From Pseudopedobacter sp035496935 (GTDB lineage: Bacteria; Bacteroidota; Bacteroidia; Sphingobacteriales; Sphingobacteriaceae), in the NCBI GenBank assembly GCA_035496935.1, contig DATJED010000014.1, positions 248,001-312,000 of the forward strand: a DNA stretch of 64,000 nt, read 5' to 3'. This document shows, piece after piece, positions 49,405 through 58,314 of the stretch. A program made the position numbers and the translations under genes. Position 1 is the stretch's first letter; every line of letters begins with the position of its first letter. Under the pieces are notes generated by a model, which was given only the letters and a program-made list of their open reading frames with translations, did not search any database and was not told the DNA's origin.

Positions 49405-52400
49405 TTGAAAACTTCCACTAAAATACGTTGGCTTTTATTTTTAGTCACTATTGGCTTGTTTGCTACATCTTTAACTGCAAGGTGGGCATCAACACAATTA
49501 GTGAAACTTTACGATATTGCCGATGACATTAGTGAACGGATTGCTAAAAAAGAAAACATCGTATATACGTTTTTAGCGGAGAAAGAACACCTAACCGACC
49601 TTAGGTCTTTAGCTACAAACCCCAATACAGCTACAAAAGTTCTCCAGTATTTTGCAGAAAGAAATATCTTTTTTCAGGTTTATAAAAATAATCGCATTAT
49701 TTTTTGGTCTGATGCGGTTATTGCTACCAACAATATCAATAGTTTTAAAGAAGGCACCAGCTTTGTGCAATACCATAACGGCAGTTATGAAGTAATCAAA
49801 AAATCAGATAAAGATTTTGTTACGCTGTTTTTTGTGCCAATAAAATCGCACTTGCCTTTTAAAAACGAGTATTTAAACAATGACAATTCTAAGGATTACA
49901 TTATAAGCAATCCGAATATTGAGATCGCAAACATTGCAGATACCGATGTAATTGAAATTAAAAACCAGAACGGTAAATATCTTTTTTCAATAAAAAAAGC
50001 GAACGAAAAAATACAGGTTCCTTATTCGAAAATTGAACTGTTTATGTGGTGTTTTGGGCTTCTTACGCTTTTGTTGTTAATAAATAGCATCTGTAAATAT
50101 TACGCAGATGCTGGGTATCCTGTTTTGGCCTTAATAAGCTTGGGTTTTGCATTATTTCTTTTGCGCTACTTAGGTTTGAAATATCATTTTCCGGAAGCAT
50201 TATATAGCCTGCAATTGTTTAATCCAACTTTGTTTGCTTCAAACTTTTACTTCCCTTCGTTTGCAGATTTTATTTTAAACGCTATAAGTTTTTTGTGGGT
50301 AACAGTTTTTGCGTTTTCCTATAAAAAAAGAATTTTTAGCCCGATAAACAACAAATTTGTGGGCTACAGCATCATTTTTTACTGTGCCTTGTTTATCATA
50401 TTGCTTTCTTATATTTATTCTGATATATTTTTTGGCTTAATTTTCAACTCCAACATCAATTTTAAAGTTTCCAATTTGGTAAACCTAAATTTTACCAGCT
50501 TTTTAGGGATTTTAGTAATGATGCTTTCCTTATTATGCTATTATCTCATCATCGATATTTTAGTTAACCTTACCACATACATCAACATCAGCCTGAAAGG
50601 AAAAAAAATAGCGCTTTTATTACTTTCTTTAGTATTTTTAATAGCCACATTTTTGCTCCACCAAAACTCGATTTATTATATACTTATTTTCTCGATCATC
50701 TTAATTGCGATTAAGCTAAATTACCAACCAAGCGACAAGGCTATTTTTCCGGCTATACTTTTAATATCATTCGTTTTTGCAACCATAGTGTCGTTAAAAC
50801 TAAATGCCTTTGAGAGTTTTAAGCAACAGGAAATCAAAAAAACCTTGCTTTTAAAACTATCTGCAACAGAAAACCCAAATGCCGTTATTGCTTTTAATGA
50901 AATTGAAAAAGATATTACTAACGATAAATATTTTGCGCAACTTTTAAAAAGAAAGGCCAATAACAACATAAGGCTTAATGCAAGGGTGAGCAACCATTAT
51001 TTAACCGGCTATCTCAACAAATTTGATTATAAAGCTTATCTTTTTAATGTTTCAGATTCTTTAATGAGTTTTGGCAGAGACATTAAGATTGATAAGTATA
51101 AAAAACAAGTTGAAACCTCATCGTTAAAAATCAGCAATTACTTTTATAAGGTAAATAATACATTTGGCTACCAAAGTTATTTTGCAATTATACCTATTAA
51201 AGAAGCTGACACAACCGCCGGAACGTTAGTTTTGGAATTAACATCTAAACAAATTACTTTAAATGGCGCTTTCACGCAGCTTTTACAAAACGGAAACGCC
51301 AACCAAAACTCAGAACTTGCCAATTATTCTTATGCTTTTTACCAAAATAAAAAACTTGTAAACCAATACGGCTTTTTTGTTTATGATTTGATAAATAATT
51401 TTTCTGTTGATAATACAAAAGAGTTTGTAATGCTCAGTAAAAACGGCTTTGAGCATTTGATCTACAAACCGGCGGATGATACCACAATTGTTGTAACTAG
51501 CGAGGCGAATACCTATTGGAGAGAACTGGCTTCTCTATCCTTTTTCTTTATCATATTTTTGTTGTTTGGGCTTATAGTTACATCGTACAAATGGATTATT
51601 ACTGGGTTTGGTAGATACAGCTTTGATTTTAGAAAGTTAAAACAGCAAATTTTAGCTACAAACAATAAAATTCTTTATAAAACTCGTATCCAAATTGCGC
51701 TGGTTTTAGCGGTGGTAAGCTCTTCTTTAATTATCGGGATAATTACATTTTCATACATCTCTATACAGTATAAAGAGCAACAACAAGATTTTATTAAAAG
51801 TAAGATACGCACCATTGCCGATTCGTTTGAAGAAAGTTTGTTTGATGAATCCCGTTTTTTCGGACAACAATCAGGAAATGTAACTTTTGATGAATTTTCA
51901 AAACTTTATAACTCCGATTTAAACCTATTTGATGTAAACGGCCGTTTAATTTATTCTACGCAATATAAAGTTTATGCAATTGGCTTGGTTGCCGATAGAA
52001 TGAATCCCGAGGCCTATTTAAACCTTAAAATCAAAAAGAAATCGGAGTTTATACAAGATGAGTATATTAACCGTTTGCAGTTTACATCGGCATATATGCC
52101 ATTAAAAAATAAAAGCAACAATGTGATTGCGTATTTAGAGTTGCCTTATTTTGCCAACCAGCAAGATTATAACCAAAAAATAGGAACGTTTTTAAATTTG
52201 CTCATCAATATTTATGTGCTGGTTTTTGTGGTAATCGGTTTCTTTGCATTTGTGGTGGCAAACCAAATTACCAGTCCGCTAAGTTTAATTCAGGAAAGTT
52301 TCTCAAAAACCAGAATCGGCACACAAAATACACCCATTGCCTGGAAAAGAGATGATGAAATTGGTAGCTTGATTATGGAATACAACACCATGATTGAAGC

Positions 52401-53109
52401 ACTGGAAGAAAACGCAAATAAGCTCGCAAAATCTGAAAGAGAAACTGCCTGGCGTGAAATGGCCAAACAGGTAGCGCATGAAATTAAAAATCCGCTAACA
52501 CCGTTAAGGCTTGGGATACAGATGTTAGATAGGGCTTGGCGTGAAAAAGACGAGAAGTTTGACGAGAAATTCCAGAAATTCAGCAAATCCTTTTTAGAGC
52601 AAATTGACAGTTTAAGTCGCATTGCATCGGAGTTTTCCAACTTCGCCAAAATGCCGGAGCTAAAATTAGAGCGGGTAAATTTGCTTGAAACTATAACTAA
52701 AGCAATTGAGGTTTTTAGCCAGATGGATCACATACAGATTAATTGCGATGAAAAATCCTTGAAAAACTGTTTCGTTCGGGCAGATAAAGATCAACTTTTG
52801 CGGTCATTCAATAACTTGCTAAAAAACGCCATTGAAGCTGTTGCTGATGGCAAAGAAGGAATAATCGATATTGCCGGCTTACAAATCAACAACAAAGTCG
52901 AAATTAAAATATCAGACAACGGCTCAGGAATTCCGCTGAACTCCAGAAACAATATTTTTGTTCCCAATTTTACCACAAAAAGCTCGGGGACCGGTTTAGG
53001 TTTAGCCTTTGTTAAACAAGCCATTCAAAATGTAAACGGAAATATTTATTTTACCACAGAAATTGATGTAGGAACCACCTTCTACATTACATTACCGTTG
53101 GTGAGTTAA
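49405..53109 (+). CDS. Very large polytopic sensor histidine kinase
   Basis: 1234 residues from a TTG start; a TAA lies two codons upstream and no ATG is available near the start of the signal/anchor helix (WLLFLVTIGLFATSL). After about 180 exported residues come roughly nine membrane helices (210-450), a second extracytoplasmic domain (about 455-700), two further helices near 715 and 760, another exported segment and a last helix (about 935) leading into a HAMP-like linker. The H box is QVAHEIKNPLTPL with His1025; ATPase boxes are NLLKNAIEAV, DNGSGIP and GTGLGLAFV. No response regulator is adjacent. Its stop codon overlaps the next ATG as TAATG. Confidence 0.9.
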   Translation: MKTSTKIRWLLFLVTIGLFATSLTARWASTQLVKLYDIADDISERIAKKENIVYTFLAEKEHLTDLRSLATNPNTATKVLQYFAERNIFFQVYKNNRIIFWSDAVIATNNINSFKEGTSFVQYHNGSYEVIKKSDKDFVTLFFVPIKSHLPFKNEYLNNDNSKDYIISNPNIEIANIADTDVIEIKNQNGKYLFSIKKANEKIQVPYSKIELFMWCFGLLTLLLLINSICKYYADAGYPVLALISLGFALFLLRYLGLKYHFPEALYSLQLFNPTLFASNFYFPSFADFILNAISFLWVTVFAFSYKKRIFSPINNKFVGYSIIFYCALFIILLSYIYSDIFFGLIFNSNINFKVSNLVNLNFTSFLGILVMMLSLLCYYLIIDILVNLTTYINISLKGKKIALLLLSLVFLIATFLLHQNSIYYILIFSIILIAIKLNYQPSDKAIFPAILLISFVFATIVSLKLNAFESFKQQEIKKTLLLKLSATENPNAVIAFNEIEKDITNDKYFAQLLKRKANNNIRLNARVSNHYLTGYLNKFDYKAYLFNVSDSLMSFGRDIKIDKYKKQVETSSLKISNYFYKVNNTFGYQSYFAIIPIKEADTTAGTLVLELTSKQITLNGAFTQLLQNGNANQNSELANYSYAFYQNKKLVNQYGFFVYDLINNFSVDNTKEFVMLSKNGFEHLIYKPADDTTIVVTSEANTYWRELASLSFFFIIFLLFGLIVTSYKWIITGFGRYSFDFRKLKQQILATNNKILYKTRIQIALVLAVVSSSLIIGIITFSYISIQYKEQQQDFIKSKIRTIADSFEESLFDESRFFGQQSGNVTFDEFSKLYNSDLNLFDVNGRLIYSTQYKVYAIGLVADRMNPEAYLNLKIKKKSEFIQDEYINRLQFTSAYMPLKNKSNNVIAYLELPYFANQQDYNQKIGTFLNLLINIYVLVFVVIGFFAFVVANQITSPLSLIQESFSKTRIGTQNTPIAWKRDDEIGSLIMEYNTMIEALEENANKLAKSERETAWREMAKQVAHEIKNPLTPLRLGIQMLDRAWREKDEKFDEKFQKFSKSFLEQIDSLSRIASEFSNFAKMPELKLERVNLLETITKAIEVFSQMDHIQINCDEKSLKNCFVRADKDQLLRSFNNLLKNAIEAVADGKEGIIDIAGLQINNKVEIKISDNGSGIPLNSRNNIFVPNFTTKSSGTGLGLAFVKQAIQNVNGNIYFTTEIDVGTTFYITLPLVS

Positions 53110-56100
53110 TGATAAATAAATGGATAATCGGTTTTCTGTTATTTTTTGCATCGCTAACCGCTTATGCGCAAATTAATCCTTCAATAACCTTAAAAAAAAT
53201 AGCGGTAAAAGATTCCACAGCATTGGACAGCCTAAGTATTTTACCAAACAGCTTTAAAGTTTTAGCCGGGACTTTAGCTATTAAACCAACCCAATATAAA
53301 ATTAATTACGCATCGAGCTTTTTGGTTTGGTTGCAAAAACCCAATGTAGATTCTGTTTTGGTGAGCTATAAAACACTGCCACTTTTACTTGCCAAAAAAA
53401 CTTTTTACAAAGATACTAAATTGATTGAGGAGGAAGTCATCAACAACCAGCCTTACATTTATCAGGTTAAAAAAGAAGAAAACGCTATTTTCAATTTCGA
53501 AGGCTTTAATAAAAGCGGAAGTATCTCCCGTGGAATTGGCTTTGGCAATAATCAGGATTTAGCGGTTAACTCTAACCTGGTATTACAACTTTCCGGAAAA
53601 TTAAATAACGATATTGAGATTTTAGCGGCCATATCTGATGACAACATCCCGATACAGCCGGAAGGAAATACACAGCAGATCAATGATTTTGACAAAGTTT
53701 TTATCCAGTTAAAAAGAAAAGACGCCACGCTTATTGCCGGTGATTACGAATTACGCAAACCCGACAGTTATTTTGCCAATTACTTTAAAAGAACGCAGGG
53801 AATTACGGCCAGCAATATTTTTAAGGATAAAAAAAACAGAACTTATGAAACGGGTTTTGCCGCTGCGGTTGCCAAAGGTCGCTCGGCCAGAAATAGTTTC
53901 GACGGTATTGAAGGCAACCAAGGTCCGTACCGTTTGCAGGGAAACAACGGCGAGCAGTTCATCATTGTGCTATCGGGCACAGAACGGGTTTTTATTGATG
54001 GTGTTTTGATGTTACGAGGCCAGGATAATGATTATGTAGTTGATTATAACACTGCTGAATTAACTTTTACTACCAAACGTTTGATTACCAGAAACTCGAG
54101 AATTGTGGTGGAGTTTGAATATTCTGATAAAGCTTACGCCCGTAGCCTTTACCAGTTTAACCAAGGTTATAAATCAGAAAAACTGAAGATTAATTTCAAT
54201 TATTATAGCGAGCAGGACAATCCATCGAAACCTATTTTACAGGATTTAAACGACAGCCAAAAAACTTTTTTAGAGGGAATTGGGAACAACATTAGCCAAG
54301 CGGTTTATCCGAATGTAGACAGCGTGGCTTTTAACGAAAACGAGATCTTATATAGAAAAACTGATACTTTGGGCATAGCCGATGTTTATGTTTACAGCAC
54401 AAATCCATCGCTTGCAAAATACCGAGTAGGTTTTTCTTATGTTGGACCAAACGCAGGCAATTATCAGATAGATGCTAACTCCGTAGCCAATGGCAGGGTA
54501 TATGTTTTTGTAGCGCCGCAAAGTGGTATTCCGCAAGGAGATTATTCGCCGGTAAGCTTATTAACTACGCCAAAAAAACAACAACTAGTTACGTTAAATG
54601 CTGATTATAAAGTTGGCAAAAGAACTCAAGTTTTTACCGAAATTGGTTATAGCGATAATGATGTAAACCTTTTCTCGGACTTGCAAAACAACCAAAACAG
54701 AGGTTTGGCATACAAAATAATCGCTAAAGATACACGGGTGCTTAATGGTAATGATACTACTGGTTTGCGTTTGAATTCCAGCCTCAGCTATGAATATGTA
54801 AACCAGCAATTTAAACCCTTAGAACGTTACCGACCGGTTGAATTTGACCGCGATTTTAACTTCAACAGCAATATAGCGATGCCGGCTGATGAACATTGGA
54901 CAACGTTAAACTTACAGCTTTTAAAATCCGATAAAAAAAATATTGCTTATGGCATTTCCAATTTTAACCACGGAACTTATTACACCGGCTTACAACAAAG
55001 TTTAAACGGAATTTATCAGTACAAAACTTATTTGGCAAGGTACGCCGGCAGCTTGCTTAATACCAAAACAAACCTTGATAACGGACAGTTTTACCGACAA
55101 AATTTTACTTTATCAAAAGCTTTTAAATACTTTGAAACAGGCTTTAATTATAGCGAGGAAAACAACCAAACCGTTAATTCAATTACCGATACCTTAAACT
55201 TACAATCTTTTAGTTTTAGGGCTTATGAATATTTTGTTAAATCTGCCGATAGCGTCAAACGGGAATTTCTGTTGCTCTACAACCAAAGGTTTGATGAGCT
55301 ACCGAACGGAAAAAACTTGCGAGCCTTTTCAAAAGCAAACACCTTTACGGGGAAATTGGTTTTAAGTAAAAACGCAAACTCCAATTTGGCTTTAAACGCA
55401 ACATACCGCTCTATTAGCTACTTAAACACCGATACCATCAACAAAAACGAAGAAACTTTATTGGCTAGGGTTGATTATAACTTTACCGGTTTAAAAGGTT
55501 TTGTAAACCTGCAATCTTTTTATGAGCTAGGAACCGGGCAGGAGCCAAAACGCGAGTTTGTTTATTTGGAAGTTACTGCATCGCAAGGAATCTACGCATG
55601 GAATGATTACAACAACAACGGAGTTAAAGAATTAAATGAGTTTGAGATTTCTAAATACCCGGATCAGGCGAAATACATCAAGGTTTTTAGACCGAACAAT
55701 GAGTTTGTAAAATCAAACTTTACCAATATTAACCAAACCTTGAGTTTAAATCCAGCAAGGCTTTTAAGCAACAATAAATCGGGTTTGGCTAAGTTTTTGG
55801 CTAAGTTTTCAAATATTACCTCGCTTCGGATCAACAAAAAGCTATTAAGTGGCAATGGCATTTTATTTAACCCATACCAAACCAGCATCAGCGAAAACAA
55901 TCTAATTTCGCAGAGTTCTTTTGTGCGCAATACCTTATTTTACAACCGTACAAATCCGGTTTTTGGTATCGATTTAAGCGTACAAAAATTGGGAAGCAAA
56001 CTTTTGTTGACAAACGGATTTGATAGCAGAGCAAACCAAGAAAAAGGAATACGGATCCGGTGGAATTTTGTACGCAAAAGCAATTTCAATCTTAGCGTTA

Positions 56101-56558
56101 ACCAGGGCAATAAAGACTTTTCGTCGCAATTATTTACAGAAAGAAATTACAGCGTTAACTATTATGAACTTGAGCCGGAATTTGGTTATCAGTTTACTAC
56201 CAATTTAAAAACCATTATAAGGGCAAACCTAAAAGAACAGAAGAATTTAGCGGTTTTTGGTGGTGAAAAAACCTTTAACACCACTTTAGGTGCAGAGTTG
56301 CGGTACAATCTTTTAAAACGCGGAACACTTAGTTCGCAGTTTAACTTTATCAATAACAAGTTTGAGGGCGCAAACAACACTTCTATTGCTTATGAACTGT
56401 TGGAAGGTTTACAGCCAGGGAAAAACTTAACTTGGTCTTTGGGTTTCCAGCGCACTATTTCAAACGGAATCCAGCTGAACTTTACCTATGAGGGTCGAAA
56501 ATCTAACGAAGTTAAAGCAATCCATACCGGCGGTATACAGGTGAGGGCTTATTTTTAG
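53109..56558 (+). CDS. Giant outer-membrane beta-barrel-type protein, unrecognised
   Basis: 1149 residues with a signal peptide (MINKWIIGFLLFFASLTAYA, then Q). The mature protein is dominated by alternating beta strands ending in aromatic residues, with a terminal strand GGIQVRAYF typical of outer-membrane barrels. Distinctive conserved-looking blocks are AAISDDNIPIQPEGNTQQ near residue 175, DYELRKPDSYFANYF, and SGTERVFIDGVLMLRGQDND. Residues 833-846 (DYNNNGVKELNEFE) look like a calcium-binding loop. It is not clearly a TonB receptor (no plug or TonB box seen). Overlap with the kinase stop codon implies coupled translation. Confidence 0.82.
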   Translation: MINKWIIGFLLFFASLTAYAQINPSITLKKIAVKDSTALDSLSILPNSFKVLAGTLAIKPTQYKINYASSFLVWLQKPNVDSVLVSYKTLPLLLAKKTFYKDTKLIEEEVINNQPYIYQVKKEENAIFNFEGFNKSGSISRGIGFGNNQDLAVNSNLVLQLSGKLNNDIEILAAISDDNIPIQPEGNTQQINDFDKVFIQLKRKDATLIAGDYELRKPDSYFANYFKRTQGITASNIFKDKKNRTYETGFAAAVAKGRSARNSFDGIEGNQGPYRLQGNNGEQFIIVLSGTERVFIDGVLMLRGQDNDYVVDYNTAELTFTTKRLITRNSRIVVEFEYSDKAYARSLYQFNQGYKSEKLKINFNYYSEQDNPSKPILQDLNDSQKTFLEGIGNNISQAVYPNVDSVAFNENEILYRKTDTLGIADVYVYSTNPSLAKYRVGFSYVGPNAGNYQIDANSVANGRVYVFVAPQSGIPQGDYSPVSLLTTPKKQQLVTLNADYKVGKRTQVFTEIGYSDNDVNLFSDLQNNQNRGLAYKIIAKDTRVLNGNDTTGLRLNSSLSYEYVNQQFKPLERYRPVEFDRDFNFNSNIAMPADEHWTTLNLQLLKSDKKNIAYGISNFNHGTYYTGLQQSLNGIYQYKTYLARYAGSLLNTKTNLDNGQFYRQNFTLSKAFKYFETGFNYSEENNQTVNSITDTLNLQSFSFRAYEYFVKSADSVKREFLLLYNQRFDELPNGKNLRAFSKANTFTGKLVLSKNANSNLALNATYRSISYLNTDTINKNEETLLARVDYNFTGLKGFVNLQSFYELGTGQEPKREFVYLEVTASQGIYAWNDYNNNGVKELNEFEISKYPDQAKYIKVFRPNNEFVKSNFTNINQTLSLNPARLLSNNKSGLAKFLAKFSNITSLRINKKLLSGNGILFNPYQTSISENNLISQSSFVRNTLFYNRTNPVFGIDLSVQKLGSKLLLTNGFDSRANQEKGIRIRWNFVRKSNFNLSVNQGNKDFSSQLFTERNYSVNYYELEPEFGYQFTTNLKTIIRANLKEQKNLAVFGGEKTFNTTLGAELRYNLLKRGTLSSQFNFINNKFEGANNTSIAYELLEGLQPGKNLTWSLGFQRTISNGIQLNFTYEGRKSNEVKAIHTGGIQVRAYF

Positions 56559-56585
56559 TTCATGGCTTATATAAACTCACAAATT

Positions 56586-56650
56586 TTTCTCCGCTTTCCG
56601 TCGTTTCGACGATAGGATAAACAACGTTCATCGAAGATAAATCACACAAG
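56586..56650 (+). repeat. CGTCRTTTCGA-family repeat, divergent copy
   Basis: TTCTCCGCTTTCCGTCGTTT shares about 20 of 25 positions with 27373-27397 and continues CGACGATAGGA like 20711-20741 read on the minus strand. A loose inverted half follows (CGTTCATCG, CACGACGTT). Confidence 0.5.
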
Positions 56651-56695
56651 AACACGACGTTTCTTAGCTATCAACCTAATTCGTAAGTCTTTTGC

Positions 56696-56735
56696 ACAAA
56701 AAAAAGGATTCACCGTTGGCAAATCCCTTTTTCAA
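56696..56735 (-). terminator. Terminator between convergent genes
   Basis: On the minus strand AAGGGATT pairs with AATCC(TT) around an 11-nt loop, followed by at least nine T. It is 18 bp past the stop of the minus-strand gene and has T residues for the plus direction as well. Confidence 0.65.
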
Positions 56736-56753
56736 ATTTTAAATGGAAGAAAG

Positions 56754-57659
56754 CTATTTCAAACTAAAAGAACCTCTACCCATTGTATAACCATCTGCAT
56801 ATAAAATAACAGTATAAGTTCCTGGTTCAAAAGCACTTCTGTTTGTCCAGTCTAAAGTAAACCTTTTGGCTTCGCCGTTAAACTCAACCGCTGTTTTATA
56901 AGTGTACTGCAATTGTTGATCGTTTGCCATAAAAGTACCGCCTTCTCCAATAATTAAATTACCAGCCGGATCCAAAATACGCATATACACATCGTGGGTT
57001 CCTTTTTCGGCAATCGGATTGGTGTTAATTGTAAACTGAACCTTAATTTTTTGTGCGGTACTGGCTTTGGTTACGTCAACTTCCTTTCCGCTTGATCTTA
57101 TTTTAAAAGCCATAATATCAACTGCAGATGTTTTTAAAGCAGCGCCGGCCTTTACTCTCACATTTAAAGAATCGTTACTTCTGCTTAATTTATTGGCAAG
57201 CTGTGTTACATCGCTAACTGTAGTTTTCAAACTATCTCTTTCGCCTGTTAATACCGCATTTTTCTTCATCAATTCATCAATATCATTGGTGTATTTACCC
57301 ACAAAATACCTTAACTGCTTAACGTCTTCTTTTGCTTTGGCTAACTCGCCAGCTGTTAATTTACCCTTGCTCAATGCAATTTTAAGTTGCGCAATTTTAG
57401 CTTTAAGCTCTTCGTCTTTCGCTTTTAAATCCTGCGAAAGTTCTCCGCTTGAGTTGTTTGCCTGTTCTAATTCGGTTTCAAGTTTTTCAAGTTCAGTTTG
57501 TAAAGCTGTTTTTTCATCGCTAACAGTAACAATTCTTTGGTCCGATTTGTTTTTCTGAAAAAACAGATAAACGTTTGTTCCCAACAACGCAACTATTACC
57601 GCAATAAGAAAATAAATCTTATTGGTGTCTTTTTTTTTCTTTTGTTCTTGATTATCCAT
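56754..57659 (-). CDS. Membrane-anchored coiled-coil protein, unrecognised
   Basis: 301 residues: a charged cytoplasmic N-terminus, one membrane helix (FLIAVIVALLGTNVYLFF, residues 17-34), a coiled coil of about 110 residues (heptads of Leu with Lys/Glu such as LQTELEKLETELEQANN), and a C-terminal beta domain (about 180-301, with KVQFTINTNPIAEKG and FEPGTYTVILYADGYTMG) that looks immunoglobulin-like. The topology suggests the coil and beta domain are periplasmic. Function unknown; no family name recognised. Confidence 0.78.
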   Translation of the reverse strand: MDNQEQKKKKDTNKIYFLIAVIVALLGTNVYLFFQKNKSDQRIVTVSDEKTALQTELEKLETELEQANNSSGELSQDLKAKDEELKAKIAQLKIALSKGKLTAGELAKAKEDVKQLRYFVGKYTNDIDELMKKNAVLTGERDSLKTTVSDVTQLANKLSRSNDSLNVRVKAGAALKTSAVDIMAFKIRSSGKEVDVTKASTAQKIKVQFTINTNPIAEKGTHDVYMRILDPAGNLIIGEGGTFMANDQQLQYTYKTAVEFNGEAKRFTLDWTNRSAFEPGTYTVILYADGYTMGRGSFSLK

Positions 57660-57792
57660 TTTAAATAATTGTGTTTTGCCAAATTAACAAAAATTGTTCC
57701 AAATATTATGACCGTTTTCTTACAAAAATCGTCTCTACAACAACGCTATTAACCTATAAATAATATAAATATTTTTAACGAGCTTAATTTTT

Positions 57793-57800
57793 TAAGTTTG
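57793..57800 (+). promoter_or_regulatory. -7 box for yqgF
   Basis: TAAGTTTG matches TAnnTTTG, 35 bp before the ATG at 57836. Confidence 0.45.
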
Positions 57801-57835
57801 TAGTTCTTCTTTTAATCTCTCTTAAACAGCAAAAA

Positions 57836-58258
57836 ATGGCAAGAATAATGGCTTTTGATTTTGGCACTAAACGATTGGGAATTGCCGTAACAGATCCTTT
57901 AAAAATGTTTGCTACAGCTTTAACCACCATACATCCTAAAGACATTGTTCCGTTTTTACAAAAGTATTTACAGGCAGAACAAGTATCGGTTTTTGTAGTT
58001 GGCGAACCTAAACAAATGGACGGAACAGCATCACAATCCGCACAAGAAGTTAAAGGGTTTGTAACCATTTTAAAAAAGAATTTTCCTGATATTCCTGTTG
58101 AGATGATAGATGAACGTTTTACATCAAAAATGGCATCGGCAACTATTGCACAAAGTGGTTTAAAAAAAATGGCGAGGCAAAACAAAGCGCTTATTGATAC
58201 CATTTCGGCAACAATTATCCTACAATCATATTTAGAGAAAACAAGCTTGAACTTTTAA
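57836..58258 (+). CDS. yqgF: YqgF/RuvX, RNase H-fold nuclease (putative pre-16S rRNA nuclease)
   Basis: 140 residues, full length. The RNase H-like catalytic residues are Asp8 in AFDFGTKRLGIA, Glu in IDERFTSKMA and Asp in LIDTISATIIL. YqgF processes the 5' end of 16S rRNA in E. coli and is also described as a Holliday junction resolvase. recQ follows after a 56-bp spacer with a heptad array, so cotranscription is possible. Confidence 0.92.
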   Translation: MARIMAFDFGTKRLGIAVTDPLKMFATALTTIHPKDIVPFLQKYLQAEQVSVFVVGEPKQMDGTASQSAQEVKGFVTILKKNFPDIPVEMIDERFTSKMASATIAQSGLKKMARQNKALIDTISATIILQSYLEKTSLNF

Positions 58259-58263
58259 TACAT

Positions 58264-58305
58264 ACTTTTCACTTCAACTTTTTTACTTTCAACTTTTTAC
58301 TTTTA
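58264..58305. repeat. Heptad array ACTTTNN, about 6 units
   Basis: ACTTTTC, ACTTCA, ACTTTTTT, ACTTTCA, ACTTTTT, ACTTTTA; two units deviate by one base in length. It fills most of the spacer between yqgF and recQ. It is the reverse orientation of the AAAGTNN arrays. Confidence 0.6.
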
Positions 58306-58314
58306 ACCACGATA

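Noticed and set aside
57067..57558. 163-codon plus-strand open frame inside the coiled-coil protein gene
   Set aside because: Mirror of the regular Glu/Lys-rich coil, giving Ser/Leu/Phe-rich sequence; no promoter or family resemblance.
57784..58203. 139-codon minus-strand open frame covering yqgF
   Set aside because: yqgF on the other strand has all catalytic motifs; this one has no homology-like features.
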